In this document: positions 36,805 through 47,015 of the stretch, piece after piece
Layout: each line of letters opens with the position of its first letter
How positions within the stretch are numbered: position 1 is the first letter of the stretch
Source: an uncultured Opitutaceae bacterium
Lineage (GTDB): Bacteria > Verrucomicrobiota > Verrucomicrobiia > Opitutales > Opitutaceae
Direction: 5' to 3'
DNA length: 64,000 nucleotides
NCBI GenBank assembly: GCA_951813085.1
Contig: OX638348.1
Location: forward strand, 496,001 to 560,000
Position numbers and translations under genes: made by a program
The notes under the pieces: generated by a model
Database searches by the model: none
What the model saw: only the letters and a program-made list of their open reading frames with translations
Told to the model about the DNA's origin: nothing

Positions 36805-39723
36805 CTAGTCTTCGAAATCGGACATGGGTGGGCATGAGCACACGAGGTTTCGATCTCCATAGACATTGTCGACCCTAGCGACAGAGGGCCAATACTTGTA
36901 TTCACGAACCCATTTCGCTGGAAAGACGGCAAGCTCTCGACTGTAGGGAGCGTTCCAATTGTCGGAGACAACGCGTTTGCTTGTATGCGGCGCGTTTTTG
37001 AGAGGATTGTTGTCTCGAGGCCACTCTCCGTTTGCGATCCGTTCCATTTCAGATTTTATCGAAATAAACGCTTCGCAGAGGCGATCGAGTTCCTCCCTGG
37101 ATTCGCTTTCTGTGGGCTCGATCATCATGGTGCCAGCGACGGGCCATGACATAGTGGGAGCATGGAAACCGTAGTCCATTAGTCTCTTGGCAATATCCTC
37201 AACTTCGATGCCGGACCTTTCTTTCAACTCTCGAAAATCGATAATGAACTCGTGGGCGACGAGACCATTCTCACCGCGGTACACGATCGGGAAGTGCGAC
37301 TCCAAGCGCTTGGCCATATAATTGGCATTCAATATAGCGATCCGAGTTGCTTGAGTAAGGCCGCCCTCGCCCATCATTCGAATATAGGCCCATGAGATCG
37401 GGAGAATGCTCGCGCTGCCGAATGGAGCGGCGGAAATTGCTCCGATCCCTTCTGACCCGCCAACAGTAGGGTCCAATCCATGCTTCGGAAGAAACGGAGC
37501 CAAGTGCGCGGCGACTCCAATCGGACCCACTCCGGGCCCGCCCCCTCCGTGGGGGATGCAAAAGGTCTTGTGAAGATTTAGATGGCAGACATCGGCCCCG
37601 ATGAAGCCTGGGCTAGTGAGGCCACATTGCGCATTCATGTTGGCGCCGTCCATGTAGACTTGTCCGCCGTTGTTGTGAATGATGTGGCATATTTCTTGTA
37701 CCGTAGATTCGAATACTCCATGAGTCGAAGGATAGGTCACCATCAGGGCCGCTAGATTGTTTCGATGGGTTTCCGCCTTTTTCTCAAGGTCGTCGATATT
37801 GATGTTGCCCAGTTCATCGCAGTTTACGGGGACGACTTGCATGCCGGCCAATACAGCGCTGGCAGGATTCGTACCGTGCGCCGATGCGGGAATAATGCAG
37901 ATGTTTCGGTTTTCCTGACCTTGGCTTCTATGATACTCTCGAATGACAAGCAGTCCTGCATATTCGCCTTGTGAACCTGCATTTGGTTGAATCGATACGG
38001 CGGCGAAGTCGGTTATGCGAGCGAGCCAATCCTCGAGTTGCAGGATAAGTTCCCGGTATCCTGAGGACTGGCTGGCGGGGGCAAAAGGATGTATCTCGCT
38101 AAATTCAGGCCATGTGACGGCCTCCATTTCCGAGCTTGCATTCAATTTCATCGTACATGAGCCCAATGGAATCATCGAGGTCGTCAGCGACAGATCCTTG
38201 TTTTCGAGTCGCTTCAGGTATCGTAGCAGCTCGGTTTCCGTTTGGTAGCGATTGAAAACCTCATGTGTTAGAAAGGGAGATTCACGCTCGAGCGCCGGCT
38301 CGATATCTAGTATCGTTGAAGAGACTGCGGCTTCGATGGATCGGACTGACGAAGCATCGGTTGAGACGAAGGCGCTTAAAACGATCGATACGTCCTTGGT
38401 GGAGAGCGTTTCATCGAATGAAATCCCAATTGTGTCGTCGTCTATCGCTCTGAGATTGTATCCCATCGACTCCGCCTTTTGTAGAATATCGTTTCTAGCT
38501 CCGGGATCGGTTTTCGCCGCAAGCGTATCGAAGCGCTCACCCGTTGGGATGCGGTATCCGTGAGACTGCAGAATCGATTTCGCAACCAGGGTAAGGGTTC
38601 TTACTCTCCTGGCAATCGCGCGCAAGCCGTCGGGTCCGTGATAGATGGCGTAGGCGGCAGCGATATTCGCGAGAAGGGCCTGAGCCGTGCAAATGTTGCT
38701 GGTCGCTTTGTCGCGCCGAATATGCTGTTCTCGTGTCTGCAGAGCGAGACGCAGCGCAGGATCGCCATCGGCGTCGATCGAAAGACCGACGATTCGCCCG
38801 GGAATTTTTCTCTTGTGCGATTCTCTTGTGGCGAAGAAGGCCGCGTGCGGTCCCCCAAACCCAAGTGGGACTCCAAATCGTTGAGCGGATCCGACAGCGA
38901 TGTCCGCCCCGATTTCGCCGGGTGGCTTCAAGAGCGTAAGAGAGAGAAGGTCACAACAGGCGATCACCATTGCCTTGCTCTCTTGCGCTCGTTCCGCGAG
39001 GGAAGAAAAGTCTTCTGCAATGCCAAGCGTATTCGGATACTGGATAACGATAGCGAATGCGTGGGACAGGTCGATCTGGCTGTTGAGGTCGACGATCTTG
39101 GCCTGAATGTCGAGGGGGCGCGCCCGTGTTTCGATAACTTCAATCGTTTGTGGATGACAATGGGAAGAAATCAGAATCTCCTTCTTTGCGCCACGTCCTC
39201 TGAGCCCGTAGGCCATCGCCATCGCTTCAGCGGCAGCGGTACCTTCGTCAAGCAATGACGCATTCGCGATATCCAAGCCCGTAAGATCTGAGATCATTGT
39301 TTGGAAATTCAGGAGCGCTTCCATCCTTCCCTGGGATATCTCTGCTTGGTAGGGGGTGTATTGAGTATACCATCCCGGATTCTCTAGGATATTTCTCAAA
39401 ATTGGCGGGGGCGTAGTCGTATTCGAGTACCCAAGACCGATTAGCGACTTGGCCAGCGTATTCTTGCAGGCGATTCGCTTGAGTTCCTCAAGCATCTCGC
39501 TTTCGGTTACGGGGTCGGGAAGTCCGTCGATTCCAGATGTTCTAATATCTGCGGGGATGGCTAAATTGATGAGATCGCCCAAGCTCTCATAGCCAATCGA
39601 TTTCACCATCGACAAGGCTTCTGTTTCGTCGACTCCGATATGTCGGGGCGCGAACGTGTCACGCTTTTCAAGCGCCCGTTTTGATTGGCTATGGATCGAA
39701 GAAGCCTCCTGCGTTCTTGGCAT
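36805..39723 (-). CDS. gcvP: Glycine dehydrogenase (decarboxylating), P protein
   Basis: I chose the ATG at 39723 ([12 protein letters not shown]); a longer frame reaches 39753. The 972-residue fused P protein carries both halves: [19 protein letters not shown] at the N-terminus, [39 protein letters not shown], and the PLP lysine in [20 protein letters not shown]. The acceptor for the aminomethyl group is GcvH, not seen here. gcvT is also absent from the window. It is divergent from nth, about 60 bp between starts. Confidence 0.96.
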   Translation of the reverse strand: MPRTQEASSIHSQSKRALEKRDTFAPRHIGVDETEALSMVKSIGYESLGDLINLAIPADIRTSGIDGLPDPVTESEMLEELKRIACKNTLAKSLIGLGYSNTTTPPPILRNILENPGWYTQYTPYQAEISQGRMEALLNFQTMISDLTGLDIANASLLDEGTAAAEAMAMAYGLRGRGAKKEILISSHCHPQTIEVIETRARPLDIQAKIVDLNSQIDLSHAFAIVIQYPNTLGIAEDFSSLAERAQESKAMVIACCDLLSLTLLKPPGEIGADIAVGSAQRFGVPLGFGGPHAAFFATRESHKRKIPGRIVGLSIDADGDPALRLALQTREQHIRRDKATSNICTAQALLANIAAAYAIYHGPDGLRAIARRVRTLTLVAKSILQSHGYRIPTGERFDTLAAKTDPGARNDILQKAESMGYNLRAIDDDTIGISFDETLSTKDVSIVLSAFVSTDASSVRSIEAAVSSTILDIEPALERESPFLTHEVFNRYQTETELLRYLKRLENKDLSLTTSMIPLGSCTMKLNASSEMEAVTWPEFSEIHPFAPASQSSGYRELILQLEDWLARITDFAAVSIQPNAGSQGEYAGLLVIREYHRSQGQENRNICIIPASAHGTNPASAVLAGMQVVPVNCDELGNINIDDLEKKAETHRNNLAALMVTYPSTHGVFESTVQEICHIIHNNGGQVYMDGANMNAQCGLTSPGFIGADVCHLNLHKTFCIPHGGGGPGVGPIGVAAHLAPFLPKHGLDPTVGGSEGIGAISAAPFGSASILPISWAYIRMMGEGGLTQATRIAILNANYMAKRLESHFPIVYRGENGLVAHEFIIDFRELKERSGIEVEDIAKRLMDYGFHAPTMSWPVAGTMMIEPTESESREELDRLCEAFISIKSEMERIANGEWPRDNNPLKNAPHTSKRVVSDNWNAPYSRELAVFPAKWVREYKYWPSVARVDNVYGDRNLVCSCPPMSDFED

Positions 39724-39785
39724 AGGGCGGAGAGTAGAATCGAGTGGGCGCAAATCAACCTGAAATGATGGTTGGTGACTCTCGA

Positions 39786-40478
39786 ATGAGATTGCGGGAA
39801 TGGGTCAAACATCCACTCTCTCGAATTGTGCTGAAGAAGGAACGCGCTCTAATAGTTGATGAAACCTTGGATCGCTTGTATCCAAACCCTCCGATTCCAT
39901 TGGACCACACGGATTCCTACACGTTGCTGGTGGCGGTTCTTTTGTCAGCCCAATGTACGGATGCACGCGTAAACAAAACGACACCTGATCTGTGGAAGCT
40001 TGCTCGTCGGCCCGAGGATATGGCGCGGGTTCCCGTCGATGAAATTCGCCAGGTGATTCGTCCGTGCGGGCTTTCGCCAAGGAAATCGCGGGCGATTCGA
40101 GATTTGTCCCAAATCATAGTAGAAAAGTACGCGGGGCAGGTTCCAGAGGGCTTCGAGGAGTTGGAAGCCCTTCCGGGCGTGGGTCACAAGACGGCTTCCG
40201 TAGTGATGTCTCAAGCCTTCGGGCACCCAGCGTTTCCGGTTGATACGCATATCCATCGACTAGGACAGCGATGGGGGCTTACCAATGGGCGCAGCGTCGA
40301 GCAAGCAGAGAAGGACTTGAAGGCGCTCTTCCCGAAAGAGCGATGGAATGCGCTGCATCTGCAGATCATCTACTACGGACGCGATCATTGTACAGCTCGT
40401 GGCTGCGATGGTACGGTTTGCCCAATGTGTCGCACCTTGTATCCAAATCGCAAATCGGCGGTGAAGACTCGTAAATGA
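39786..40478 (+). CDS. nth: Endonuclease III
   Basis: I chose the ATG at 39786; GTG/ATG options upstream add a tail not seen in the family. [20 protein letters not shown], the helix-hairpin-helix [13 protein letters not shown] with catalytic Lys, and [13 protein letters not shown] with catalytic Asp are all present. The C-terminal four cysteines [14 protein letters not shown] suit a [4Fe-4S] cluster, though their spacing differs from the E. coli C-x6-C-x2-C-x5-C. It excises oxidised pyrimidines. Confidence 0.93.
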   Translation: MRLREWVKHPLSRIVLKKERALIVDETLDRLYPNPPIPLDHTDSYTLLVAVLLSAQCTDARVNKTTPDLWKLARRPEDMARVPVDEIRQVIRPCGLSPRKSRAIRDLSQIIVEKYAGQVPEGFEELEALPGVGHKTASVVMSQAFGHPAFPVDTHIHRLGQRWGLTNGRSVEQAEKDLKALFPKERWNALHLQIIYYGRDHCTARGCDGTVCPMCRTLYPNRKSAVKTRK

Positions 40479-40480
40479 AA

Positions 40481-40518
40481 AACGCTCCTCGACCGCGATA
40501 TGGTGGAGGAGCGCTGGA
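40481..40518 (-). terminator. Terminator between nth and the pseudopilin gene
   Basis: CGCTCCTC and GAGGAGCG form a perfect 8-bp stem with a 15-base loop. On the minus strand the stem is followed by TTTTTCATTT, so it ends the pseudopilin transcript; nth (plus strand) ends just beside it. Confidence 0.75.
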
Positions 40519-40536
40519 AAGGATATCCTGGCTGGT

Positions 40537-41292
40537 TTAGGGCGACGGTGGTGGTACTGGGTTCGTTGCAATTGCGATCGTTCCCGTCGTACCGGGCACG
40601 GACACATGCGATGCATCGATGTTGTCGGCTGTTACGCCAACGCCATTGACGAGCTTGCCTGTTAGGTCTTCGTACCAAGAAACATTGCCGCCGACAAAAC
40701 CGATGTGTCCTCCATCAGTTCCGTAGATGTCGGTCGCTGCCCAGGTGGATGCGGCTGTCGAGTTCATGCGAGAAAAGGTAAGTGGTGTCGTCGAAGGACT
40801 CGCTGTCGTTAGGTTTAGCGTATATTCGTAGGAAACCGAGCCACCCACATCGGGTTCGCCGCCACCAATCAGCAGATCGTTAAGCGCCACTGCTCCAACG
40901 GCTCCTACCAATACGGGAACCGGTCCAGTAAGATTCATTCCAGCTCCGTCGCTTACCCAAGTGTTTAACTCATTCAACCCAGCGCCGGCTGCTAGCGTAC
41001 CAATTACGTCGTCGATAGCAGTGCCTGATCCCGTTGCCACCACGCGGCCGTTTGCGTCGATTGCATTGTTATCGCTCACGAATCGCTCGCTGTTCGTACT
41101 CGCGAAGAGCAAGGAAGCATTGATAATCTGTCTTAGATTGTTGATATCCTTGGTCTTGCGCGCGGTTTCGCGCATTTGGGTGACGGTCGGGACGAGAATA
41201 GCGGAAAGAATCGCGATGATCGCTATGACTGTGAGTACCTCAATCAGCGTAAAGCCTTTTGAGCGTCGAATGCGTTGATGGTGGGATTTCAT
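40537..41292 (-). CDS. Type II secretion/prepilin-type pseudopilin (GspG/H-like)
   Basis: The 251-residue protein has the type III signal [20 protein letters not shown], with cleavage after Gly and Glu at +5, then a long N-terminal helix ([20 protein letters not shown]). The C-terminus contains [17 protein letters not shown], a glycine-rich strand common in verrucomicrobial and planctomycete DUF1559-like pseudopilins. It is exported and assembled by a prepilin machinery. The only assembly ATPase in this window is frameshifted (at 52878). Confidence 0.9.
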   Translation of the reverse strand: MKSHHQRIRRSKGFTLIEVLTVIAIIAILSAILVPTVTQMRETARKTKDINNLRQIINASLLFASTNSERFVSDNNAIDANGRVVATGSGTAIDDVIGTLAAGAGLNELNTWVSDGAGMNLTGPVPVLVGAVGAVALNDLLIGGGEPDVGGSVSYEYTLNLTTASPSTTPLTFSRMNSTAASTWAATDIYGTDGGHIGFVGGNVSWYEDLTGKLVNGVGVTADNIDASHVSVPGTTGTIAIATNPVPPPSP

Positions 41293-41548
41293 AGATTAAA
41301 TTCGTTGAGTCTTCGTTGAATAGCGGTGGGATTGTTAAAAGATCGCCCTAGTTCCGCAATTTTTCAAGACCGATTGAATAGATTTACACGCTAACGGCGA
41401 AGCGAGTAGGGGATTGCTGAGAGAATCACTCATAGCTGTCTAATGGATTCCCTGAGGTTTTTGTAAAATCTGGGCCAGTTTAGGCAATTCTCGCCATGGG
41501 CCATATTTTTCTTTGCAAGCGGCGGATGAACGACCAGATATAGGCGCC

Positions 41549-42415
41549 ATGAAAATTTTCTTGGATGGCGCATTCGTTGACAAGGACGATGCGAAGATAT
41601 CGGTGTTCGATCATGGCCTCTTGTATGGAGATGGAATCTTCGAAGGCATTCGCGTCTATAAGAAATGCATCTACCGATTTGATGAGCATCTCGAGCGACT
41701 ATGGTATTCTGCCAAGGATATTTTGCTGACGATTCCGTACACCGTCGAGGAAATGAAGGATGCGATCTGCGAATCGTGTCGCGTGAATGGAATTGAAGAT
41801 GGCTACATTCGTCTTCTGGTGACGCGCGGCAAGGGAGACCTTGGCCTGTCTCCTACGTCGTGCCCTCGGGCGTCGGTAATCATCATAGCGGATACGATTC
41901 GGCTCTATCCTGAGGAGCACTATAGCGAAGGGCTATCAATTGTGACCGTCCCCACGCGCCGCTCTGGACCGGCGGCGCTGAATCCCGCGGTTAAGTCATT
42001 GAATTACCTGAATAATATTCTCGCTAAGATGGAAGCCGCTCAAAATGGAGCGTTGGAAGCCATCATGCTCAATGACCAAGGATACGTCGCGGAGTGCACG
42101 GGAGACAATATTTTCATCATTCACAAAGGCATTCTTTATACGCCTGACGTTTCCAATGGCGCTCTGCGAGGAATCACCCGCGGCGCTGTGATCGAGCTTG
42201 CGGAAGCGGCTCAAATCCCGGTCAAAGAGTGCAATTTAACCCGTCATGAGATTTGGAACGCGGACGAGTGCTTTCTTACAGGTACGGCCGCGGAACTCAT
42301 TCCAGTGGTTAAGCTGGATGGTCGGACCATCGGATCAGGCAAGCCAGGAGCGGTCACCCAGCAGCTGCACGCCACTTTCCACGAAGAGGTGTCGACCCGA
42401 GGTACCCGGCTCTAG
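41549..42415 (+). CDS. ilvE: Branched-chain amino acid aminotransferase
   Basis: I chose the ATG at 41549 (MKIFLDGAFVDKDDAKISVF), since the longer frame from 41513 lacks family sequence. The 288-residue fold-type IV enzyme shows HGLLYGDGIFEGIRVYKKCI, RLLVTRGKGDLGLSP, the PLP Lys in NPAVKSLNYLNNILAK and ECFLTGTAAELIPV. It transaminates Leu, Ile and Val. The short IlvE type fits better than D-amino-acid or aminodeoxychorismate enzymes because of the Arg/Tyr pattern at GIRVYKK. Confidence 0.92.
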   Translation: MKIFLDGAFVDKDDAKISVFDHGLLYGDGIFEGIRVYKKCIYRFDEHLERLWYSAKDILLTIPYTVEEMKDAICESCRVNGIEDGYIRLLVTRGKGDLGLSPTSCPRASVIIIADTIRLYPEEHYSEGLSIVTVPTRRSGPAALNPAVKSLNYLNNILAKMEAAQNGALEAIMLNDQGYVAECTGDNIFIIHKGILYTPDVSNGALRGITRGAVIELAEAAQIPVKECNLTRHEIWNADECFLTGTAAELIPVVKLDGRTIGSGKPGAVTQQLHATFHEEVSTRGTRL

Positions 42416-42694
42416 AGCCTTTGTTGGCGGCCTTTAGGTGAGCCTCGGGTCAGTCGCAGAAATCCCGGCAATTTTTGCCCGCAGTTTTACCGGAAGAGAT
42501 TCGTCGGAATTTCGCCGTCAAAAAAGATTCAAAACGATAACGAGCGAAAGCCGGGATTTTCCTTTGTTCTCGCGTTGCGCCATATCCTTTTTCGGTCAGA
42601 TGTAATTGTTGGCGCGTCTCATGCGTTGTCATTTTGTTCGAACGAATTATTTCTCGTTGGATTATCGGGTAAAACTAGTTAGCGTTATGAATAT

Positions 42695-43213
42695 ATGGGC
42701 AAGCCTTTGAAATGTGATCTCTGCGATGCGTCGGCGACGGTGCATCTCACCCAGATCATCAACAACCAGATCCACAAGATTGATCTCTGCGAATCCTGCG
42801 CGGAGGAAAAGGGGATTACGGACCCGAATGGCTATTCGCTAGCGGATTTGCTGGTGAAGCCGGAGGAAGAGACCGAAGAGCTGAGCCTTTCCTTGGATGC
42901 GGCGGAGGAGTGCCCGGAGTGCGGCTATACTCAGAAAGATTTCAAGAAGACAGGTCGACTTGGGTGCGAGCATTGCTACAATACGTTCGGCCCTTTGTTG
43001 AGCCCTGCCTTAGCGGGAATGCACAAGGGCGATAGCCACAAGGGTAAAGTGCCCGAACGTGCGGTGGAACGAAAGACGTTCGAGGACCGTCTCATCGCAT
43101 TGGAGAAAGATCTCAAGCAAGCGATACAGCAGGAGCATTACGAGGAGGCCGCTCGGTATCGGGATGAGATCCTGGAATTGAAGAAGGCGTTGGAAGCGGA
43201 GGAGCTGGCGTAG
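42695..43213 (+). CDS. mcsA: McsA-like zinc protein with UVR motif
   Basis: The 172-residue protein shows two zinc motifs of the McsA type: CDLCDASATVHLTQI with CESCAEEKG, and CPECGYTQKDFKKTG with CEHCYNTF. The C-terminal UVR coiled coil has LEKDLKQAIQQEHYEEAARY. McsA activates the protein-arginine kinase McsB. It is followed by mcsB six bases on and then clpC six bases after that. In Firmicutes ctsR heads the operon; no ctsR is present here. Confidence 0.93.
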   Translation: MGKPLKCDLCDASATVHLTQIINNQIHKIDLCESCAEEKGITDPNGYSLADLLVKPEEETEELSLSLDAAEECPECGYTQKDFKKTGRLGCEHCYNTFGPLLSPALAGMHKGDSHKGKVPERAVERKTFEDRLIALEKDLKQAIQQEHYEEAARYRDEILELKKALEAEELA

Positions 43214-43219
43214 GGCATC

Positions 43220-44353
43220 ATGTTGATCAAGAGCATATTTGGAGGGAAGTCAGAGATGACCGTGGGCAGCGCCAAGAAGTGCCCGGTGGTATTGATGACC
43301 CGTATCCGACTCGCCCGGAATCTCAGCGAGACGCCTTTCCCAGGGTGGGCCAAAACGCCTCAGCGCACGCAAATACTCGAGAAATGCTTGCCCGCTGTGG
43401 CATCGCTTTCGCAGATGAAGCGCGGCATTACTGCTGAAGTTGAAGAACTTTCTGATTTGGAGAAGCAGATTCTAGTGGAGCGGCATTTGATTAGTCGCGA
43501 GCTGTCCGGTTCGCCTGAAAAGGCAGGCGTGGTAATCAGCAAGGACCAATCGGTTTCGGTAATGATCAATGAGGAGGACCACCTTCGCATCCAGGTCATC
43601 AAGTCAGGATATCGATTCAAGCAGGCTTGGAATTCCGTCAATGGCGTGGATAGCGCGTTGGAGGACGAGCTGGATTACGCATTCTCTTCCCAAATAGGAT
43701 TTCTGACCGCATGCCCGACAAATGTGGGCACAGGAATGCGAGCGTCCGCCATGATGCATTTGCCGGCCTTGATTATATCGAATCAGATGGAAAAAGTGGT
43801 TCGTGCGGTCAACCAGCTAGGCATCGCGGTGCGCGGTCTCTTTGGCGAGGGCTCTGATGCGAGCGGCAGCATTTTCCAAATTTCCAACCAAACGACCTTG
43901 GGAGAGTCGGAGGAGGAGATCATCAAGCGTCTTTCATCAGTATTGAAGACCATCATCGATCAGGAAATGAATGCGCGGGAGAAAATCCTGGAAAAGGATC
44001 CCAACAAGCTTTTCGACAAGATTGGAAGGGCATACGGCATCCTGCAAAACAGCCATTTGCTGAGTTCGAGCGAGTGCATGAATCTAGCTTCACTTGTGCG
44101 TTTTGGGGTCGATCTTGAGATGTTCCCTGAAGCGACACGCAATACCGTCGATCGCATGTTCATAGAATGTCAGCCAGGCCATATCCAATACCATGCAGGA
44201 AAGTCGATCGATACGGACGAGCGGGATGCGTATCGTTCCGAATATTTGAGAAAACAATTTGAGAATGTGGATAAGCCAGTATTTAGTATCCACACCGACG
44301 AATCGGATGAAGAATCGGAGAACGCGGAATCATCCGAAAACGATAAGGAGTAG
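43220..44353 (+). CDS. mcsB: Protein-arginine kinase McsB
   Basis: The 377-residue phosphagen-kinase fold carries VVLMTRIRLARNLSETPFPG (nucleotide loop), MINEEDHLRIQVIKSG with catalytic Glu, TACPTNVGTGMRASAMMHLP with Cys and Arg, and RGLFGEGSDASGSIFQISNQ. McsB phosphorylates arginine residues and so marks proteins for ClpC-ClpP in Bacillus. The gene lies between mcsA and clpC, which supports the same role here. The acidic tail ESEENAESSENDKE is not part of the fold. Confidence 0.95.
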   Translation: MLIKSIFGGKSEMTVGSAKKCPVVLMTRIRLARNLSETPFPGWAKTPQRTQILEKCLPAVASLSQMKRGITAEVEELSDLEKQILVERHLISRELSGSPEKAGVVISKDQSVSVMINEEDHLRIQVIKSGYRFKQAWNSVNGVDSALEDELDYAFSSQIGFLTACPTNVGTGMRASAMMHLPALIISNQMEKVVRAVNQLGIAVRGLFGEGSDASGSIFQISNQTTLGESEEEIIKRLSSVLKTIIDQEMNAREKILEKDPNKLFDKIGRAYGILQNSHLLSSSECMNLASLVRFGVDLEMFPEATRNTVDRMFIECQPGHIQYHAGKSIDTDERDAYRSEYLRKQFENVDKPVFSIHTDESDEESENAESSENDKE

Positions 44354-44359
44354 CAATTT

Positions 44360-46861
44360 ATGGAACCTATGAATAATTTTACCCCGCGCGCGCAGCAAGT
44401 GCTAGCGTTGGCCCGGAAGGAAGCGGATCGATTTCATCACAACTATGTTGGAACTGAGCATATCTTGCTAGGTTTGATCAAGCTGGATCAGGGCGTCGCA
44501 GTAAGCGTGCTTCAGAAGATGGGCTTGGATTTGGAAACGGTACGCAGCGCCGTCGAAAAGCAAGTGGGTTCGGGACCCGAGGGCAAGGCTTCCGGGAGCA
44601 TTCCCTGCACGCCGCGCGTGAAGAAGGTGCTTGCGCTTGCGGGCAAGGAAGCGAAAGCCCTCAATCACAGCTACGTGGGCACCGAGCACATCCTGCTTGG
44701 ATTATTGCGCGAAGGGGAAGGCGTGGCCGCTCGTGTCTTGAAGTCTTTGGATGTAGACATAGAGCGAACGAGAAACGAGATCTTGCGAGAGCTGGATCCG
44801 CAATTTTCGGGCGAAACCGAGGAAGCTATCGCTTCTCCACGCGGGCAATCGGGCGAAGACAAGAAGGAGACGAAAACGCCTGCCCTCAAAGCCTTTGGTC
44901 GCGATTTAACCGAATTGGCCAAGAATGGCGAATTGGATCCGGTTATCGGTAGAAAGCCCGAAATTCGACGCGTTATCCAGATTCTTTGCCGCAGAACGAA
45001 AAACAATCCTGTACTCATCGGTGAAGCAGGCGTTGGCAAGACAGCTATCGTCGAAGGGCTTGCTCTAGAAATTGCAAGCGGAGTCATTCCAGAGATTCTC
45101 GTGGACAAGAAAGTGGTGACGCTGGATCTCGCGTTGATGGTTGCCGGTACTAAGTACAGGGGCCAATTCGAAGAACGCATCAAGGCGGTGATGGATGAAA
45201 TCAAGCGGGCAGGAAACGTGATCATCTTTATCGACGAACTCCATACGATCGTTGGCGCCGGAGCTGCGGAAGGAGCGATGGACGCTTCCAACATTTTCAA
45301 GCCCGCTCTCTCGCGCGGCGAACTGCAGTGCATCGGGGCGACGACCTTGAATGAATATCGCAAGTACATCGAGAAGGATAGCGCATTGGACCGTCGCTTC
45401 CAAAGCGTTCAAGTCGATGCGCCTAGCATCGATGACACTATTCTTATATTGAAAGGGATTCGCCACAAGTACGAGGAGCATCACAAGGCGGTATTTACCG
45501 ACAAGGCGCTTGAGGCGGCTGCAAAGCTCTCGGAACGATACATTACTTCACGCTTCCTCCCGGACAAGGCGATCGATATCATGGACGAAGCGGGCTCGAA
45601 GGCTCGAATCGCATCGTTGGCCCGTCCCCCGGAAATCGAGTCGCTGACTACGGAGATCGATGAAGTTTGCGCGAGCAAGGAAGAGGCGATCAGCAAGCAG
45701 CACTTCGAAGAAGCCGCGAAATTTCGCGATGAGGAAAAGCAGCTTCGTTTGAAACAAGAGACCGTGCTCGAGGAGTGGAAAAAGAGCAGGGAGGAAAACC
45801 GCATTACGGTCGACGAAGAGGATATGATGAAAGTGGTCGCCGATTGGACGGGGATTCCTTTGAATCGTATGGAGAAAAAGGAGACAGAGCGTCTCCTGAA
45901 GCTCGCCGATGAATTGCAGGGCACTGTAATTGGACAGGATGAAGCCTGCTCTACCATTGCCAAAGCCTTGCGTCGTAGCCGAGCGGATTTGAAGGATCCG
46001 AATCGCCCCATTGGCGCTTTCATGTTCCTGGGCCCAACGGGAGTCGGAAAGACGTTCTTGGCGCAGACGCTCGCGGAGAAGATATTTGGCGATCGCGATT
46101 CCATCATTCAGGTGGACATGTCGGAATACATGGAGAAATTCTCGGTATCTCGCATGATTGGTTCGCCTCCGGGCTACGTAGGCCATGAAGAGGGGGGACA
46201 GTTGTCCGAGCAAGTGCGTAGGAAGCCGTACTCGGTTGTGCTCTTTGACGAAATTGAAAAGGCGCACCCGGATGTTGTCCAAATAATGCTCCAAATCTTC
46301 GAAGAGGGGCGTTTGACGGATAGCCTCGGTCGTGAAATCGACTTTCGCAATACGATCATCATCATGACGACCAATGTCGGCGCAGCAGCGATCCAAAGAC
46401 AGAGCAAGATGGGATTTGGCGCTGCGAAATCGATGAATGACGACTATGAAGCGATTAAGGAAAACGTGATGGATGAAGCTAAGAAGGCCTTCAAGCCGGA
46501 GTTCTTGAATCGCATCAACGACTTGATTGTCTTCCATAGCCTTGATCGCGAGGACCTGTTCAAGATTGTAGACCTTGAGATCGCGAAGGTTCAGTCACGT
46601 CTGACGGAAAAGAAGATAACGATTTCGCTGACCAAAGATGCTAAAGAGCTCGTTATCGACAATGGCTACGACGAAAAGTATGGAGCCCGGCCCCTGCGGC
46701 GTTCGGTAGAGCGCTTGTTGGAAGACCCGCTTGCAGAGGCGCTGCTAGCGAGCGAGATCAACGAGCAGGATTCGGTGACAGTAGATCGCGATGGCGATGC
46801 GCTCACCTTCAAGACGGAGGAAACTGCGGAAGCGGCTTCATCCGAATCAGAGTCTTCCTGA
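44360..46861 (+). CDS. clpC: ATP-dependent Clp protease ATP-binding subunit ClpC
   Basis: The 833-residue AAA+ unfoldase has an N domain with two Clp repeats (FTPRAQQVLALARKEADRF; CTPRVKKVLALAGKEAKALN). D1 has Walker A GEAGVGKTAIVEGL, and the UVR segment KQHFEEAAKFRDEEKQLRLK marks ClpC rather than ClpA/ClpB. D2 has Walker A GPTGVGKTFLAQTLAEKIFG. No complete clpP is visible in the window. It probably takes arginine-phosphorylated clients presented via McsB. A strong terminator follows. Confidence 0.96.
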   Translation: MEPMNNFTPRAQQVLALARKEADRFHHNYVGTEHILLGLIKLDQGVAVSVLQKMGLDLETVRSAVEKQVGSGPEGKASGSIPCTPRVKKVLALAGKEAKALNHSYVGTEHILLGLLREGEGVAARVLKSLDVDIERTRNEILRELDPQFSGETEEAIASPRGQSGEDKKETKTPALKAFGRDLTELAKNGELDPVIGRKPEIRRVIQILCRRTKNNPVLIGEAGVGKTAIVEGLALEIASGVIPEILVDKKVVTLDLALMVAGTKYRGQFEERIKAVMDEIKRAGNVIIFIDELHTIVGAGAAEGAMDASNIFKPALSRGELQCIGATTLNEYRKYIEKDSALDRRFQSVQVDAPSIDDTILILKGIRHKYEEHHKAVFTDKALEAAAKLSERYITSRFLPDKAIDIMDEAGSKARIASLARPPEIESLTTEIDEVCASKEEAISKQHFEEAAKFRDEEKQLRLKQETVLEEWKKSREENRITVDEEDMMKVVADWTGIPLNRMEKKETERLLKLADELQGTVIGQDEACSTIAKALRRSRADLKDPNRPIGAFMFLGPTGVGKTFLAQTLAEKIFGDRDSIIQVDMSEYMEKFSVSRMIGSPPGYVGHEEGGQLSEQVRRKPYSVVLFDEIEKAHPDVVQIMLQIFEEGRLTDSLGREIDFRNTIIIMTTNVGAAAIQRQSKMGFGAAKSMNDDYEAIKENVMDEAKKAFKPEFLNRINDLIVFHSLDREDLFKIVDLEIAKVQSRLTEKKITISLTKDAKELVIDNGYDEKYGARPLRRSVERLLEDPLAEALLASEINEQDSVTVDRDGDALTFKTEETAEAASSESESS

Positions 46862-46895
46862 TGCGATATATGCGAAGTCCATTCGACTAAAATCG

Positions 46896-46923
46896 AGCCG
46901 CGAGGAAATTCTCGCGGCTTTTA
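46896..46923 (+). terminator. Terminator after clpC
   Basis: AGCCGCGAG and CTCGCGGCT form a perfect 9-bp stem with loop GAAATT, followed by TTTT. It ends the mcsA-mcsB-clpC unit. Confidence 0.9.
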
Positions 46924-47015
46924 TGAATACGAATCCGACTCCTCTCCGTAGTACCTCCTAGCAACCTATCAATTCGTGAATTTCTCTCTCTTCCCACGAA
47001 ATTAGATCGGACTAG

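Noticed and set aside
36681..36971. Minus-strand ORF overlapping the 3' end of gcvP
   Set aside because: It is an out-of-frame shadow of gcvP and of the intergenic region, with no domain.
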